A stretch of DNA of 48,979 nt from Sporosarcina sp. E16_8 (GCF_017347095.1 NZ_JADPRZ010000023.1:1-48979); one strand, 5' to 3'. Counted from the first letter of the stretch, positions 1 through 9,541 are shown. Notes: generated by a model not told the origin, from the sequence alone. Made by a program: numbers and translations.

Positions 1-112
1 CGGAAGGCGCCTTCTAGACGCGACAGGCATAAGTCGATCCAGCGACGTGGCGCTCTTTGCCACATAGCTGGATTGCTTATGACCCGAGCGGCTGGCGCAT
101 GGAGCTAGACAC
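1..112 (+). repeat. intergenic modular repeat, copy 1
   Basis: This non-coding repeat opens with a GGAAGGCGCC-like end and closes with GGAGCTAGACAC. Its core folds into one long hairpin: CATAAG (28-33) pairs with CTTATG (76-81), ATCCAGC (37-43) with GCTGGAT (67-73), and GTGGC (47-51) with GCCAC (59-63). The same layout with different stem bases recurs near 15.7, 16.6, 26.3 and 42.3 kb. There is no ORF with a ribosome site in it. The left end may continue outside the window. Confidence 0.8.
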
Positions 113-272
113 TAAGAAAAGCGCAAGCGCATTGGTAGACCCGAAAAGCGTTGGCCGACTAAATTCGCCACGTCCTGTGGCAACGTCGGAGGGCCTTAAG
201 ATAAAGGCGCGTTTTGCCTTTATCTACAAGGGCTGAAGCGACTCGAGTGCCTAGGAATTGGAGCCTAGACAC
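113..272 (+). repeat. intergenic modular repeat, copy 2 (second module type)
   Basis: This copy is adjacent to copy 1. It starts with GAAAAGCGCAAGCGC and ends with GCCTAGACAC. It lacks the CATAAG/CTTATG core and carries two other hairpins: GCCAC (167-171)/GTGGC (177-181), and a perfect 9-bp stem GATAAAGGC (200-208)/GCCTTTATC (216-224). Similar modules occur near 15.85-16.1 kb and 42.45 kb. With copy 1 it fills the gene-free first 417 bases, apart from the terminator at 319-366. Confidence 0.75.
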
Positions 273-318
273 TATTCTAAGTCAAAAAAGTATAGTTTCT
301 TATCATTTAAAAAAACAG

Positions 319-366
319 AAAACAGCACCACATGACTAGGGAGGTCATGTGGTGCTGTTTTTTCTA
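319..366. terminator. bidirectional intrinsic terminator
   Basis: A perfect 18-bp stem (319-336 with 344-361) has a 7-nt loop. It is followed by T-rich sequence on the plus strand and by a T-rich tract on the minus strand. It lies 52 bases past the stop of the minus-strand ABC exporter, so it most likely ends that transcript. Confidence 0.9.
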
Positions 367-417
367 TTCTAAGAGAAAGGGGGTGGAATAGTTCTAGTAT
401 GCCCGCTAATTCGAATG

Positions 418-2136
418 TTAAACCTCTTGAAATTGATTGTTGTGCAGTCGGGCAAAAATCCCGCCTTTCTTCACAAGTTCATCGTACTTGCCATCTTCCG
501 CAATCCCGTTTTCCGTGACAACAATAACGCGGTCAGCATCACGAATTGTTGCCAATCGGTGCGCGATAACTAGGGTTGTACGATTTTCAGCAAGTTCAGC
601 GAGCGACTGCTGAATAATACGTTCTGTTTCTGTATCGAGAGCAGATGTTGCTTCATCCAAAATAAGAATCGGCGGGTTTTTTAAGAACATGCGTGCAATA
701 GCGAGACGCTGTTTCTGACCGCCCGACAATTTCAAACCACGTTCTCCAATTTGCGTATCATACCCATAAGGAAGTGCAGCGATGAAATCTTCAAGATGCG
801 CTTTTTTTGCCGCTTCAATGATCTCTTCGTCAACCGCATCCAATTTACCGTAGCCGATGTTTTCCCTAATGGTCCCGGTGAATAAAAAGACATCTTGCTG
901 AACGATACCGATTTGTGAACGCAAGGAGTGCTGCGTCATATTGCGTACATCGATGCCGTCAATAGAAATTGCGCCTTCGGTGACATCGTAAAAACGTGGA
1001 ATGAGTGAACAAATTGTTGTTTTCCCGGCGCCGGATGGCCCGACGAATGCGACGGTTTGCCCCGCGCGTATGTTCAAATTAATACCTTCTAGAACCGCTT
1101 TGTTGTCATCATAATGGAAATGGACATCATCGAAGACAATATCTCCATTCAAATGGGCAACAGCGACTGCGTCTGGGCGGTCTTTAATTTCAGGCTCTTG
1201 TTCAATTAATTCACGGAACCTACGGAATCCTGCCATTCCTTTCGGATATAGTTCCAATAATGCGCTGATTTTATCGACAGGTTTAATAAGCACATTGACG
1301 AATAACACAAAGCTGACAAGTTCGCCATACGACAATTTATCGTTATACGTGAACCATGCTCCAACAACAAGTACGATAAGCGTGACAAGCCGGGTCATCA
1401 TATACATACTCGAATGGGTCCACGCCATCACTTTATAGGCGACAAGTTTGGCTGTTCTGAAATTGCCGTTGTCTATGCGGAAACGTGCGATTTCAAAATC
1501 TTCATTTGTGAAAGATTTGACGACGCGTGAGCCTGACACGGAATCTTCTACACGTGCATTGACGTCTGCGATTTTACCGTACATATTTTGCCATGCTGCA
1601 TTCATTTTAATATTGCAGAATGTCACGAGAATAATGAGAAAGGGTACCATGATAATTGCAATAAGTGCAAGTTCAGGATTGATGCTATACATGATGGCGA
1701 ATGCACCGATAAGCGTCATGATGGCGATGAAAACGTCTTCGGGACCGTGGTGGGCCAGTTCACCGATATCAAACAGGTCATTGGTAATCCGACTCATAAT
1801 ATGGCCTGTTTTGGTGTTGTCAAAAAAACGAAATGATTGTTTCTGTACATGGGTGAATAACTGCTGGCGCATATCAGTTTCGATATTGATGCCGAGCTTG
1901 TGACCGAGATAGCTGACTATGTATTGAAGGAACGTACTTAGTAAATAAATGATCAACAGTATACTACTAATTGTGATAATTTGTCCCCAGTTCCCTTTGG
2001 GCAGCAAATCGTCAATGAACCACTTCACCGCGACTGGAAAGGCTAAATCAAGAAGCGCTACGAAAATCGCACTCGAAAAGTCGATGATGAATAGCCGCCT
2101 ATGCGGTTTATAGTACGAAAAGAATTGCTTAAGCAT
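418..2136 (-). CDS. ABC-type multidrug/lipid exporter half-transporter (permease fused to ATPase)
   Basis: The 572-residue protein is a fused exporter that would act as a homodimer in the membrane. The first ~310 residues form a six-helix type-1 exporter domain. The ATPase domain follows, with Walker A GPSGAGKTT near 366-374, Q-loop VQQD near 412, signature LSGGQ near 470, Walker B LILDEATSALD near 491 and H-loop AHR near 525. All catalytic motifs are intact. The ATG has an AAAGGAG site about 10 bases upstream. It stands alone on the minus strand, divergent from the lipoprotein gene, with a strong terminator behind it. Length and order fit the Sav1866/MsbA-like family; the substrate cannot be told from sequence. 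Confidence 0.93.
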   Translation of the reverse strand: MLKQFFSYYKPHRRLFIIDFSSAIFVALLDLAFPVAVKWFIDDLLPKGNWGQIITISSILLIIYLLSTFLQYIVSYLGHKLGINIETDMRQQLFTHVQKQSFRFFDNTKTGHIMSRITNDLFDIGELAHHGPEDVFIAIMTLIGAFAIMYSINPELALIAIIMVPFLIILVTFCNIKMNAAWQNMYGKIADVNARVEDSVSGSRVVKSFTNEDFEIARFRIDNGNFRTAKLVAYKVMAWTHSSMYMMTRLVTLIVLVVGAWFTYNDKLSYGELVSFVLFVNVLIKPVDKISALLELYPKGMAGFRRFRELIEQEPEIKDRPDAVAVAHLNGDIVFDDVHFHYDDNKAVLEGINLNIRAGQTVAFVGPSGAGKTTICSLIPRFYDVTEGAISIDGIDVRNMTQHSLRSQIGIVQQDVFLFTGTIRENIGYGKLDAVDEEIIEAAKKAHLEDFIAALPYGYDTQIGERGLKLSGGQKQRLAIARMFLKNPPILILDEATSALDTETERIIQQSLAELAENRTTLVIAHRLATIRDADRVIVVTENGIAEDGKYDELVKKGGIFARLHNNQFQEV

Positions 2137-2355
2137 TTAGTTTTAGCTCCTTTTGTCTGATTATCGCTAGTATAGCGGATATGAAGGCAGAAAACGATTA
2201 TTAATTTCAGAAAACGAAATAACTGACTTACGGGACTATAGTTGTATATGGAAGTAAGTATAATTATTCATCTTGTTGGAAAAGTGGAACTATTTACATT
2301 TTGAGTCGTATGAGTATAAGTAGATAAAATTAGCAAATGGAAGGAAGCGAATGAT

Positions 2356-3234
2356 ATGAAGAATTGGATGAAGGGTATAGCAACTGGAATTCTTGTCCTC
2401 GGACTTGGTGCCTGTAGTACCGCGGCGGAGACTAAAACGGATCCGGATACGGGGAAAAAGGTAGAAATCGAAAATAAGAGCAAAATGACAGCGCAGGAAG
2501 TTTACAAAAAGGCTATGGAAGTATCTAAAGACCAAAAGAGTATGCATGCAAAAATGGATATTGATCAGCAAATTAAAGTGCCAAGTCAAGAGTTCGAAAT
2601 GAACAGTACTATAAAAATAGACATGGATATGGTCATGGAACCTCTATCAATGTATCAGAAGATGAATATGGACATGGGGGAGCAAGGCAATATGGACGTG
2701 GAAGTCTATATGACAAACGCGGGCTTCTTCATGAATGAACCTGGGTCGGTGGGATGGATTAAGCTGCCAGACGAAATGTACGAGGGAATGATTGGCCAAA
2801 TGGGCGGAGGAGCAGATCCTACACTCGATATGAACATGTTCAAGGAGTTTGCCGATGACTTCAAGTTTGAGCAAACAGAAGATTCGTACATCCTCAAACT
2901 ATCCGCGTCAGGTGAGAAATTCAGTAAATTATTCAAAAAAGTAGCTACAGAAAATGTGCCTGCGGGGATGGAAATGAACGAAGAACAGGCGGAAGTGTTG
3001 GAAAACATTGAAGTGAAATCACTCGAGTATGAAATCTTCATAGACAAAAAAACATTCTACACGAATGCATTTAATATGAAGATGGATATGACAATGAAAG
3101 TCGAAGGCGAAGAAATGCATATTGATCAAAAAGTAAAAGCGGACATTAGCAAGATCAACAAAATTGACAAAATTGAAGTTCCACAAGAAATACTAGATAA
3201 AGCTGTCGAGATCAACGAATCGATGGATCAGTGA
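2356..3234 (+). CDS. DUF6612-type lipoprotein
   Basis: This is a 292-residue secreted lipoprotein. A hydrophobic signal peptide ends in the lipobox LGAC, with the lipidated cysteine at residue 20. The mature part is charged and rich in Met, Lys and Asp and reads as alternating beta strands (QEVYKKAMEVSKDQKSMHAK region), as in DUF6612/LolA-LppX-like lipoproteins of Bacillus. The function of that family is not established. The start ATG follows AAGGAAG by 8 bases; the ATG at 2351 is out of frame. The gene is monocistronic, with a weak hairpin terminator just after the stop. Confidence 0.7.
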   Translation: MKNWMKGIATGILVLGLGACSTAAETKTDPDTGKKVEIENKSKMTAQEVYKKAMEVSKDQKSMHAKMDIDQQIKVPSQEFEMNSTIKIDMDMVMEPLSMYQKMNMDMGEQGNMDVEVYMTNAGFFMNEPGSVGWIKLPDEMYEGMIGQMGGGADPTLDMNMFKEFADDFKFEQTEDSYILKLSASGEKFSKLFKKVATENVPAGMEMNEEQAEVLENIEVKSLEYEIFIDKKTFYTNAFNMKMDMTMKVEGEEMHIDQKVKADISKINKIDKIEVPQEILDKAVEINESMDQ

Positions 3235-3241
3235 AATAATG

Positions 3242-3272
3242 GACGCTGGATATTAATTCCGGCGTCTTTTTA
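3242..3272 (+). terminator. probable terminator of the lipoprotein gene
   Basis: An 8-bp stem (GACGCTGG at 3242-3249 with CCGGCGTC at 3259-3266, one G-T pair) is followed by five T. Confidence 0.65.
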
Positions 3273-3371
3273 ATGCTTAGAAAATTAATAGTTTTGAACT
3301 ATAGCTAATTTGTAACGTAAAGATATCGCGTCTGTAAGGGGAATCTCTGTGATTTTGTTCAGTATTCTCAA

Positions 3372-3453
3372 TGATAATGATTTTCAGTTATTGTTTGACA
3401 GGTGTTTCTAGCATGCTATAATTGAATTTGCAGCTAATCGATAATGGTTTTCA
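3372..3453 (+). promoter_or_regulatory. Fur-controlled sigma-A promoter of the siderophore operon
   Basis: The promoter is near consensus: TTGACA (3395-3400), 16 bases, TATAAT (3417-3422). A 7-1-7 Fur box TGATAAT-G-ATTTTCA (3372-3386, one mismatch to TGATAATNATTATCA) lies upstream of the -35. A weaker one, CGATAAT-G-GTTTTCA (3439-3453), lies just past the start point. The arrangement predicts repression by Fe-Fur and is what is expected for yclNOPQ. Confidence 0.88.
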
Positions 3454-3500
3454 TTAATGGATTCTCAATTGGTTGTAAATAATCGATATCGGGGATACCC

Positions 3501-4451
3501 ATGAAGATACGTTACTTACTCATCGCACTCATCAGTCTATCATTCCTATCGTTATTCGTAGGAGTGAGCAATATCACGCCAATGGCACTGCTTGATTTTA
3601 AGTCGGAAGAAACCGAAATTTTCTTAATTAGCCGTGTGCCGCGACTTGTGGCCATTCTCCTTGCTGGCGCAGGGATGAGTATTGCAGGTCTTATTATGCA
3701 ACAGCTAAGCCGGAACAAATTCGTTTCACCAACGACAGCAGGAACTTTGGATGCAACACGGCTTGGGATTCTAGTCTCGATGCTGTTTTTCGCAAACGCA
3801 TCGACGATTGAAAAAATGATTATCGCATTTGTATTCGCGCTTGCCGGCACGCTACTGTTTATGCAAATCCTTGACCGTATCAAATTCAAGGACGCGATCT
3901 TCATTCCACTCGTCGGGTTAATGTTCGGCAATATTTTGTCATCAATTACGACGTTTTTCGCTTACAAAGCGAACGTCATCCAAAATATGTCGGCGTGGTT
4001 GCAAGGTGATTTTTCGATGATTATGAAAGGACGTTATGAACTTCTATACATAAGCATTCCCGTACTAATCATCACTTATATGTATGCAAATCGGTTCACA
4101 GTTGCAGGAATGGGTGAGGATTTCTCTAAAAACCTCGGGCTTGCTTATAGGCGAATCGTCAATATCGGACTTGTCCTTGTTGCGCTTATTACCACCACCG
4201 TCGTCTTGACGGTCGGAATGATTCCCTTCCTTGGATTAATCATTCCGAATATCGTTTCTATTTATAAAGGGGATCATTTACAGAAGACATTGCCCCATAC
4301 GGCACTGCTCGGTGCGATATTTCTCCTTATCTGCGACATTTTAGGTAGAGTACTAATCTATCCATATGAAATTTCAATCAGTTTGATGGTAGGCGTTATT
4401 GGCAGCGGAATTTTCCTCTATTTATTGTTTAGGAGGAAGGCCTATGCGTAA
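3501..4451 (+). CDS. yclN: petrobactin-type siderophore ABC permease YclN
   Basis: This 316-residue polytopic membrane protein of the FecCD family has about nine hydrophobic segments. The start reads like B. subtilis YclN, with the run RVPRLVAILLAGAGMSIAGL and the following QQLSRNKFVSPTTAGT typical of this permease class. It would pair with YclO to move Fe-siderophore across the membrane. The ATG is preceded by GGGG at 3491, a modest ribosome site. It is the first gene of a four-gene operon; its last 8 bases overlap yclO. The substrate assignment (petrobactin) rests on resemblance to the B. subtilis system. Confidence 0.9.
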   Translation: MKIRYLLIALISLSFLSLFVGVSNITPMALLDFKSEETEIFLISRVPRLVAILLAGAGMSIAGLIMQQLSRNKFVSPTTAGTLDATRLGILVSMLFFANASTIEKMIIAFVFALAGTLLFMQILDRIKFKDAIFIPLVGLMFGNILSSITTFFAYKANVIQNMSAWLQGDFSMIMKGRYELLYISIPVLIITYMYANRFTVAGMGEDFSKNLGLAYRRIVNIGLVLVALITTTVVLTVGMIPFLGLIIPNIVSIYKGDHLQKTLPHTALLGAIFLLICDILGRVLIYPYEISISLMVGVIGSGIFLYLLFRRKAYA

Positions 4452-5394
4452 CTCAACGAAACTAATCATACTCACTGTATTCGCAGCATTCTTCTGTATT
4501 CTGTATCTTTTCCAAGGCTTAAATGGAAGTTTTGACTATGCGTTACCACGCCGCGGTATCAAAGTAATGGCAATGGCTATTACGGGCGTTGCAATTGCGT
4601 ATTCAACAGTCATTTTCCAAACAATTACACATAACCGTATCTTGACACCGAGTATTATGGGGCTGGACTCACTGTACTTATTGTTGCAAACTGCTGTTAT
4701 TTTCTTCCTCGGTTCGGGTCATGTGATAATCGTTAATAAACAAGTGAATTTTATAATATCTGTTTCTGCAATGGTCGTATTCGCGCTTCTCCTCTACCGG
4801 TTTGTATTCCGGGGCGGCAAACAGCCAATTTACTTCCTGTTACTTGTTGGAATCATTGTTGGTACATTTTTTGGAAGCATTTCAACATTTCTGCAAGTGC
4901 TCATTGATCCAAATGAATTCATGCTAGTACAAGATAAGATGTTTGCGAGTTTCAATAATGTTAGCGGAGAGCTCGTCTGGTGGGCACTTGGTATCGTTGT
5001 CATAAGTCTTGTCATCGGCTGGAAGTATTTCAATGATCTCGATGTACTATCACTAGGGAGGGATACTGCTATTAACCTAGGCGTATCCTACGATAAAGTC
5101 GTCAAGACGATGCTTGTTCTTTCGGCTATTTTGATAGCAGTCTCGACTGCACTTGTCGGTCCAATCACATTTTTTGGTTTGATTGTCGCAAATTTGGCCT
5201 ATCAGTTTTTCAAAACATATAAGCACACCGTTCTTATTGCAGGTGCGTCTGTTATGAGTATCATTGCTTTAGTTGGGGGACAATGGGTCGTCGAACGAGT
5301 CTTCACGTTTTCAACGACACTCAGTGTTATTATCAATTTTGTCGGTGGCATCTACTTCATCTACCTACTATTAAAGGAGAGTCGATCTACATGA
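4444..5394 (+). CDS. yclO: petrobactin-type siderophore ABC permease YclO
   Basis: This is the second FecCD-family permease, 316 residues, with hydrophobic segments throughout. I chose the ATG at 4444 because AGGAGGAAGG sits directly upstream at the end of yclN; a longer in-frame extension to 4399 would lie wholly inside yclN. It shows family runs such as TITHNRILTPSIMGLDSLY and VGPITFFGLIVANLAYQF. Its stop overlaps the yclP start as ATGA, so translational coupling is likely. Confidence 0.9.
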   Translation: MRNSTKLIILTVFAAFFCILYLFQGLNGSFDYALPRRGIKVMAMAITGVAIAYSTVIFQTITHNRILTPSIMGLDSLYLLLQTAVIFFLGSGHVIIVNKQVNFIISVSAMVVFALLLYRFVFRGGKQPIYFLLLVGIIVGTFFGSISTFLQVLIDPNEFMLVQDKMFASFNNVSGELVWWALGIVVISLVIGWKYFNDLDVLSLGRDTAINLGVSYDKVVKTMLVLSAILIAVSTALVGPITFFGLIVANLAYQFFKTYKHTVLIAGASVMSIIALVGGQWVVERVFTFSTTLSVIINFVGGIYFIYLLLKESRST

Positions 5395-6152
5395 TCCAAG
5401 TCCGTGAACTATCAAAGTTTTATGGTAAAAAAGCGGTCGTTGAAAAGGTCAATGTCAATATCCATCGTGGTAAGATCACATCTTTCATCGGACCAAATGG
5501 TGCGGGTAAATCGACGCTCCTTTCAATGGTAAGCCGACTACTAGACGCAGATACGGGTGAAGTGCTGGTCGATAAAAATAATGTTAAACAGATGAAATCC
5601 AACGAGTTTTCAAAAAGGGTATCCATATTAAAGCAATCAAACTTCATGAACGTCCGTCTGACAATCCGTGAACTTGTCTCATTTGGCCGCTTCCCGCATT
5701 CAAGAGGGAGACTGACTACGGAAGATGTAGGAATTATTGATCAGGCAATGGACTATATGGATTTAATGAGCATGCAGCATGATTATCTGGATGAATTATC
5801 GGGTGGACAGCGCCAGCGTGCATTCATTGCAATGGTTATCGCGCAGGACACGGAATACATCCTGTTGGACGAACCGCTTAATAGTCTAGATATGAAGCAT
5901 TCCGTTCAGATTATGAAAATATTGAGAAGGCTCGTTGACGAGCTTGGTAAAACAGTTGTCATTGTTTTACACGACATTAACTTCGCATCCGTCTATTCGG
6001 ACAGAATTGTTGCACTGAAAGAAGGTCGTGTCGTCAAAGATGGCCCGACTGATGAAATTATTACTTCCGATGCGTTAAAAGAAATCTACGATATGGATAT
6101 ACCGATTAAACAAATGGCTAATTGCCGCATATGTGTGTACTTTGACTCTTAA
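5391..6152 (+). CDS. yclP: siderophore ABC transporter ATPase YclP
   Basis: This 253-residue ATP-binding subunit has Walker A GPNGAGKST (34-42), signature LSGGQRQR (136-143), Walker B YILLDEP (156-162) and switch His in VLHDINFA. The ATG at 5391 has AAAGGAGA ten bases upstream and overlaps the yclO stop by four bases. Longer in-frame readings back to 5283 would lie in yclO and are rejected. It powers YclNO, receiving substrate from lipoprotein YclQ. Confidence 0.92.
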   Translation: MIQVRELSKFYGKKAVVEKVNVNIHRGKITSFIGPNGAGKSTLLSMVSRLLDADTGEVLVDKNNVKQMKSNEFSKRVSILKQSNFMNVRLTIRELVSFGRFPHSRGRLTTEDVGIIDQAMDYMDLMSMQHDYLDELSGGQRQRAFIAMVIAQDTEYILLDEPLNSLDMKHSVQIMKILRRLVDELGKTVVIVLHDINFASVYSDRIVALKEGRVVKDGPTDEIITSDALKEIYDMDIPIKQMANCRICVYFDS

Positions 6153-6236
6153 TAGGGAAAGTACAGGGCATCTGGAGTATAGACTGCTGCCCAATTGAAA
6201 AAGCTTGAAAAAATTAAAACTAAAAGGATGGTTATG

Positions 6237-7208
6237 ATGAAAAAAATTACAATTACATTGATGATGTTTGCACTAATGGCTTTTCTTGTTGCATGCGGAA
6301 CGAAAGATGAAAAACCTGCAGAGAACACAACTGGCGGCAGTAAAGAAACTGAAGTAGCAAAACCTGCAGAACCAGAATCAATGACAATCAAGCATGAACT
6401 TGGTGAAACAACTATCACGAAAAATCCTGAAAAAGTCGTTGTATTCGACTTTGGTGTACTAGATACACTCGATGAGCTTGGTATTGATGTTGCAGGGCTT
6501 CCACAATCGAATATTCCGTCATACCTTTCAAAATATGAGGATGAAAAGTATAAGAACCTGGGAAGTCTAAAAGAGCCTGATTTTGAAGCAATCCACGCAT
6601 TGCAACCGGATGTTATCTTTATCTCTGGTCGTCAATCAGGATTATATAAAGAATTAAGTGAAATCGCACCAACGATCTATGTTGGAGTAGATACATCGAA
6701 ATATATGGAGTCATTCAAAGGCAATATGAATATGGTTGCAGAAATATTTGGTAAAGAAGATGAAATGAAAGAAGAACTTGCTGAAATCGATGCGCAAATC
6801 ACTACTATTAAAGAAAAAACGTCAACCAATGATGGAAAAGCATTGATCGTTCTTGGAAATGAAGGAAAAGTAAGTGCATATGGAATAAATTCACGTTTCG
6901 GTCTTATTCATGATGTATTTGGCTATAAAGCAGCTGATGAAAATCTTGAAATTTCGACGCATGGTCAAAGTATCACATTCGAATATATCCTTGAAACAAA
7001 CCCGGATACTCTCTTCGTTATAGACCGTGATGCAGCAGTTGGTGGCGATGCAAGTGCGAAAGATTCAATTGAAAATGAACTTGTCATGAAAACAAACGCT
7101 TATAAAAACGGTAAAATATTTTATCTAGACCCTGATTATTGGTACCTTTCAGGCGGTGGGCTTCTATCTTTGAAAGAAATGATCAAAGAAATTGAAGCTT
7201 CAATGTAA
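6237..7208 (+). CDS. yclQ: siderophore-binding lipoprotein YclQ
   Basis: This 323-residue extracellular solute-binding protein has a signal peptide MKKITITLMMFALMAFLVAC with the lipidated Cys at residue 20. A Gly/Glu/Lys-rich linker follows, then a two-lobe TroA/FepB-type domain (for example PEKVVVFDFGVLDTLDELG and FEAIHALQPDVIFISGRQ). The ATG at 6237 (or 6234) is chosen because AAAAGGATGG lies just upstream and the signal peptide then starts with MKK. A TTG at 6195 would add 14 residues without a ribosome site. The 84-base gap from yclP has no terminator, so it shares the operon. Confidence 0.92.
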   Translation: MKKITITLMMFALMAFLVACGTKDEKPAENTTGGSKETEVAKPAEPESMTIKHELGETTITKNPEKVVVFDFGVLDTLDELGIDVAGLPQSNIPSYLSKYEDEKYKNLGSLKEPDFEAIHALQPDVIFISGRQSGLYKELSEIAPTIYVGVDTSKYMESFKGNMNMVAEIFGKEDEMKEELAEIDAQITTIKEKTSTNDGKALIVLGNEGKVSAYGINSRFGLIHDVFGYKAADENLEISTHGQSITFEYILETNPDTLFVIDRDAAVGGDASAKDSIENELVMKTNAYKNGKIFYLDPDYWYLSGGGLLSLKEMIKEIEASM

Positions 7209-7216
7209 ATACTAAA

Positions 7217-7258
7217 TAGAGCCGGTTCACTTAAAAGTGAATCGGTTCTATTTTTTTT
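7217..7258 (+). terminator. terminator of yclNOPQ
   Basis: A 16-bp stem (7217-7232 with 7235-7250, a few G-T pairs) is followed by eight T. The remaining ~225 bases to the next gene are AT-rich and probably hold its promoter; I see no clear consensus there. Confidence 0.9.
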
Positions 7259-7486
7259 GTTGCATAGTAAAATAGAACCCACTGGCTACCCGTGAAAGGC
7301 GGTAGTCTATAGCTAGAATTTAGGTGCTGTGAGCTATGTGTATGATTGGCAGTTGGATATACCAGATTAGATCGTAATCACACGAAGATTAAGATTCACT
7401 AGGTATATAGGTATAGTATATAGAATAATATGATAATATAAATGTATTAGAGTAAACGGAAATTAGACTTGAAATGGGGGGATGAT

Positions 7487-9541
7487 ATGGGGAAATCAAT
7501 CACGGTAAAAGCAGAAACGATTGAGGAAGCTATCCAGCTAGCCTTATCGGTTACGGAGTTGAAAATGGAAGAAGTCCTTATTGAAGTATTGATGAATCCG
7601 CGAAAGGGTCTTTTTGGTTTGCGAAAAACAATGGCTGAAGTAAATGTTACACAAATCCTGGGACCATCGTCCAATATGGAAAAGACGCAATACAGAAATC
7701 TGTCAATCGAAGAATACCCAAATGGATTAGATTCGGTTGAAAGGGTTAATCAGGAAGGGAACGATGTGTTAAAGCTGACTGATCTTTCATCGACAATTAG
7801 TAAAGCTGCTGGAGCACGTATCATCAATAAAAAGATTGAAACTCAGTTTTCCGGCAATAAATGCCCTGTAGTCATTTCTAGCGGGAACGTAAAGCTCTAT
7901 ATGAATGGTAAACAAGTAGAGCAACAATCAATCATCTCACCGGGGGACATAGTAGAAGTAGCTGTAAATGATGAGCTTATACCACCACACTTTGAGATTC
8001 AACTAATCGAACATGACATGCTAGCAATGCTTATTTTCACACCGGGTAAAAAAGTGAAACGCACATTACATGACACAGAATTGGAACAAGTTTTTTGTAT
8101 TGAGGCAGAGGAGGATATTGAGTACTACAACGATTTAGAACCTCAAGCAATTGTTGACCGTCTGAAATCATTAGGTATACAAAAGGGATTGCTCTTCCCA
8201 GCCATCAAGAAAGTGACAGAAGTGATTAAACCGTTCGAAACGATTGTTGCGAAGGGAATATCGCCTATTGAGGGGCTTGACGGAGATTTGGAAATGCATA
8301 TCGATTACCGAGGGGAAATTTCAAGGAAAATGGAGAAAATTGATTTTCGTGAGATGACCATGATTGTGTCGGTCAAGGCTGGTCAAGTAATTGCAACACA
8401 TATACCACCAGTGCAGGGAGCGTCAGGCAGTAGTCTTCTTGGGAAGATGGTTCCAGTGAAACAAGTGGATGACATTGTTATGCGTCTAGGCGAAAATGTT
8501 GTACAAGTAGACCTTGACATTATTGCAACGGTTTCAGGGAATCCAACAGTGGATTGGCGGAATAAGGTTGTTAAATTGGACATCAGCCGTGAATTTCACC
8601 ACCGGGGGGAAGTTGATATGGAAAGTGGGAATATCCGCTTTGAAGGGAGTGTGAATGTGCAAGGGAGTATCCATCCATCGATGTTCGTTGGTGCCACAGG
8701 AACAGTTGTTATTGGAGGCTCGGTGACGAAAGCGGCGATTCATGCCATGAAATCGGTATTTGTGAATGGGAATGTTTTTTCATCTACAATTAGTGTCGGG
8801 AAACAGGAGTTAATAATAAGTGAGTTGACATGTAAGCTTAGGGAAGTCGTTGGGTTCCTAGAACGAATTCGGGCCGCAATCCATCAAGTTCTCTTGATAC
8901 GGGACCAGACGAGCAATGAATTGAGCCAAGCCGAATTGAACCACCTTATCAGGCTCTTACTCGAAGAGAAATACATGGAATTCCAGGACTTAAATAGGCA
9001 CTTTATACAGAAAGTGAAAAATCATAGCCTTCAACTATCGTCAGAATGGACTGAAATGGCTAGCAAATTATATGAAGTATTTATAACATCTAAAAATAAG
9101 CAATTAAAAGATATGAGTGGTTTAGAGTCTTTAATCTTGGAAGTGAAAAACCTTGTGGAATTGTATGGTGAAAAAGCGGAACCGCAATTATTACTTTCAG
9201 TACCCTACGCCATCAATAGCGTGTTATATAGTAATGGCAATATTGTGGTGACCTCAAAAGGGCTATATCACAGTTCGGTTACAGCAGGTCACGATATAAG
9301 CGTGCACGGCGTTTGCCGTGGCGGAGAAATCATCGCTTCGAATAAAATATCCCTTCAAAATACAGGTTCTGTGAATGTAGTGAAGACGGTTATTCGAACA
9401 GGAGAACAAGGGAATATTACGATTGGGCATGCACATGCGGGAACAGAAGTTCATGTCGGAAGTAGGTCGTATATATTTACAACTAGCAAAATGGGCGTGT
9501 ATGCACGGCTGGATGATGAGGGCGTGCTGTTGATCGACTAA
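7487..9541 (+). CDS. fapA: FapA/DUF342-family polymer-forming protein with N-terminal Jag_N domain
   Basis: This is a 684-residue soluble protein. Residues 1-50 (GKSITVKAETIEEAIQLALS, then RKGLFGLRKTMAEV) match the Jag_N fold. The centre is the DUF342/FapA region, with repeated short beta strands of the right-handed beta-helix type (VNVQGSIHPSMFVGATGTVV, then GGSVTKAAIHAMKSVFVNGN). Residues ~440-540 are helical/coiled coil, after which beta-helix repeats resume. The ATG at 7487 follows GGGGGG by 5 bases; a TTG at 7469 is less likely. FapA was named for flagellar assembly, but no flagellar gene is near, so its role here is open. Confidence 0.82.
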   Translation: MGKSITVKAETIEEAIQLALSVTELKMEEVLIEVLMNPRKGLFGLRKTMAEVNVTQILGPSSNMEKTQYRNLSIEEYPNGLDSVERVNQEGNDVLKLTDLSSTISKAAGARIINKKIETQFSGNKCPVVISSGNVKLYMNGKQVEQQSIISPGDIVEVAVNDELIPPHFEIQLIEHDMLAMLIFTPGKKVKRTLHDTELEQVFCIEAEEDIEYYNDLEPQAIVDRLKSLGIQKGLLFPAIKKVTEVIKPFETIVAKGISPIEGLDGDLEMHIDYRGEISRKMEKIDFREMTMIVSVKAGQVIATHIPPVQGASGSSLLGKMVPVKQVDDIVMRLGENVVQVDLDIIATVSGNPTVDWRNKVVKLDISREFHHRGEVDMESGNIRFEGSVNVQGSIHPSMFVGATGTVVIGGSVTKAAIHAMKSVFVNGNVFSSTISVGKQELIISELTCKLREVVGFLERIRAAIHQVLLIRDQTSNELSQAELNHLIRLLLEEKYMEFQDLNRHFIQKVKNHSLQLSSEWTEMASKLYEVFITSKNKQLKDMSGLESLILEVKNLVELYGEKAEPQLLLSVPYAINSVLYSNGNIVVTSKGLYHSSVTAGHDISVHGVCRGGEIIASNKISLQNTGSVNVVKTVIRTGEQGNITIGHAHAGTEVHVGSRSYIFTTSKMGVYARLDDEGVLLID

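Noticed and set aside
1..272. Repeats as an insertion sequence or integron-like element
   Set aside because: No transposase or integrase reading frame, no clear target-site duplication, and units are only 100-230 bp. I keep them as intergenic repeats.
2268..2589. Overlapping minus-strand ORFs within the DUF6612 lipoprotein gene
   Set aside because: They are shadows of the lipoprotein gene, which has a ribosome site, signal peptide and lipobox.
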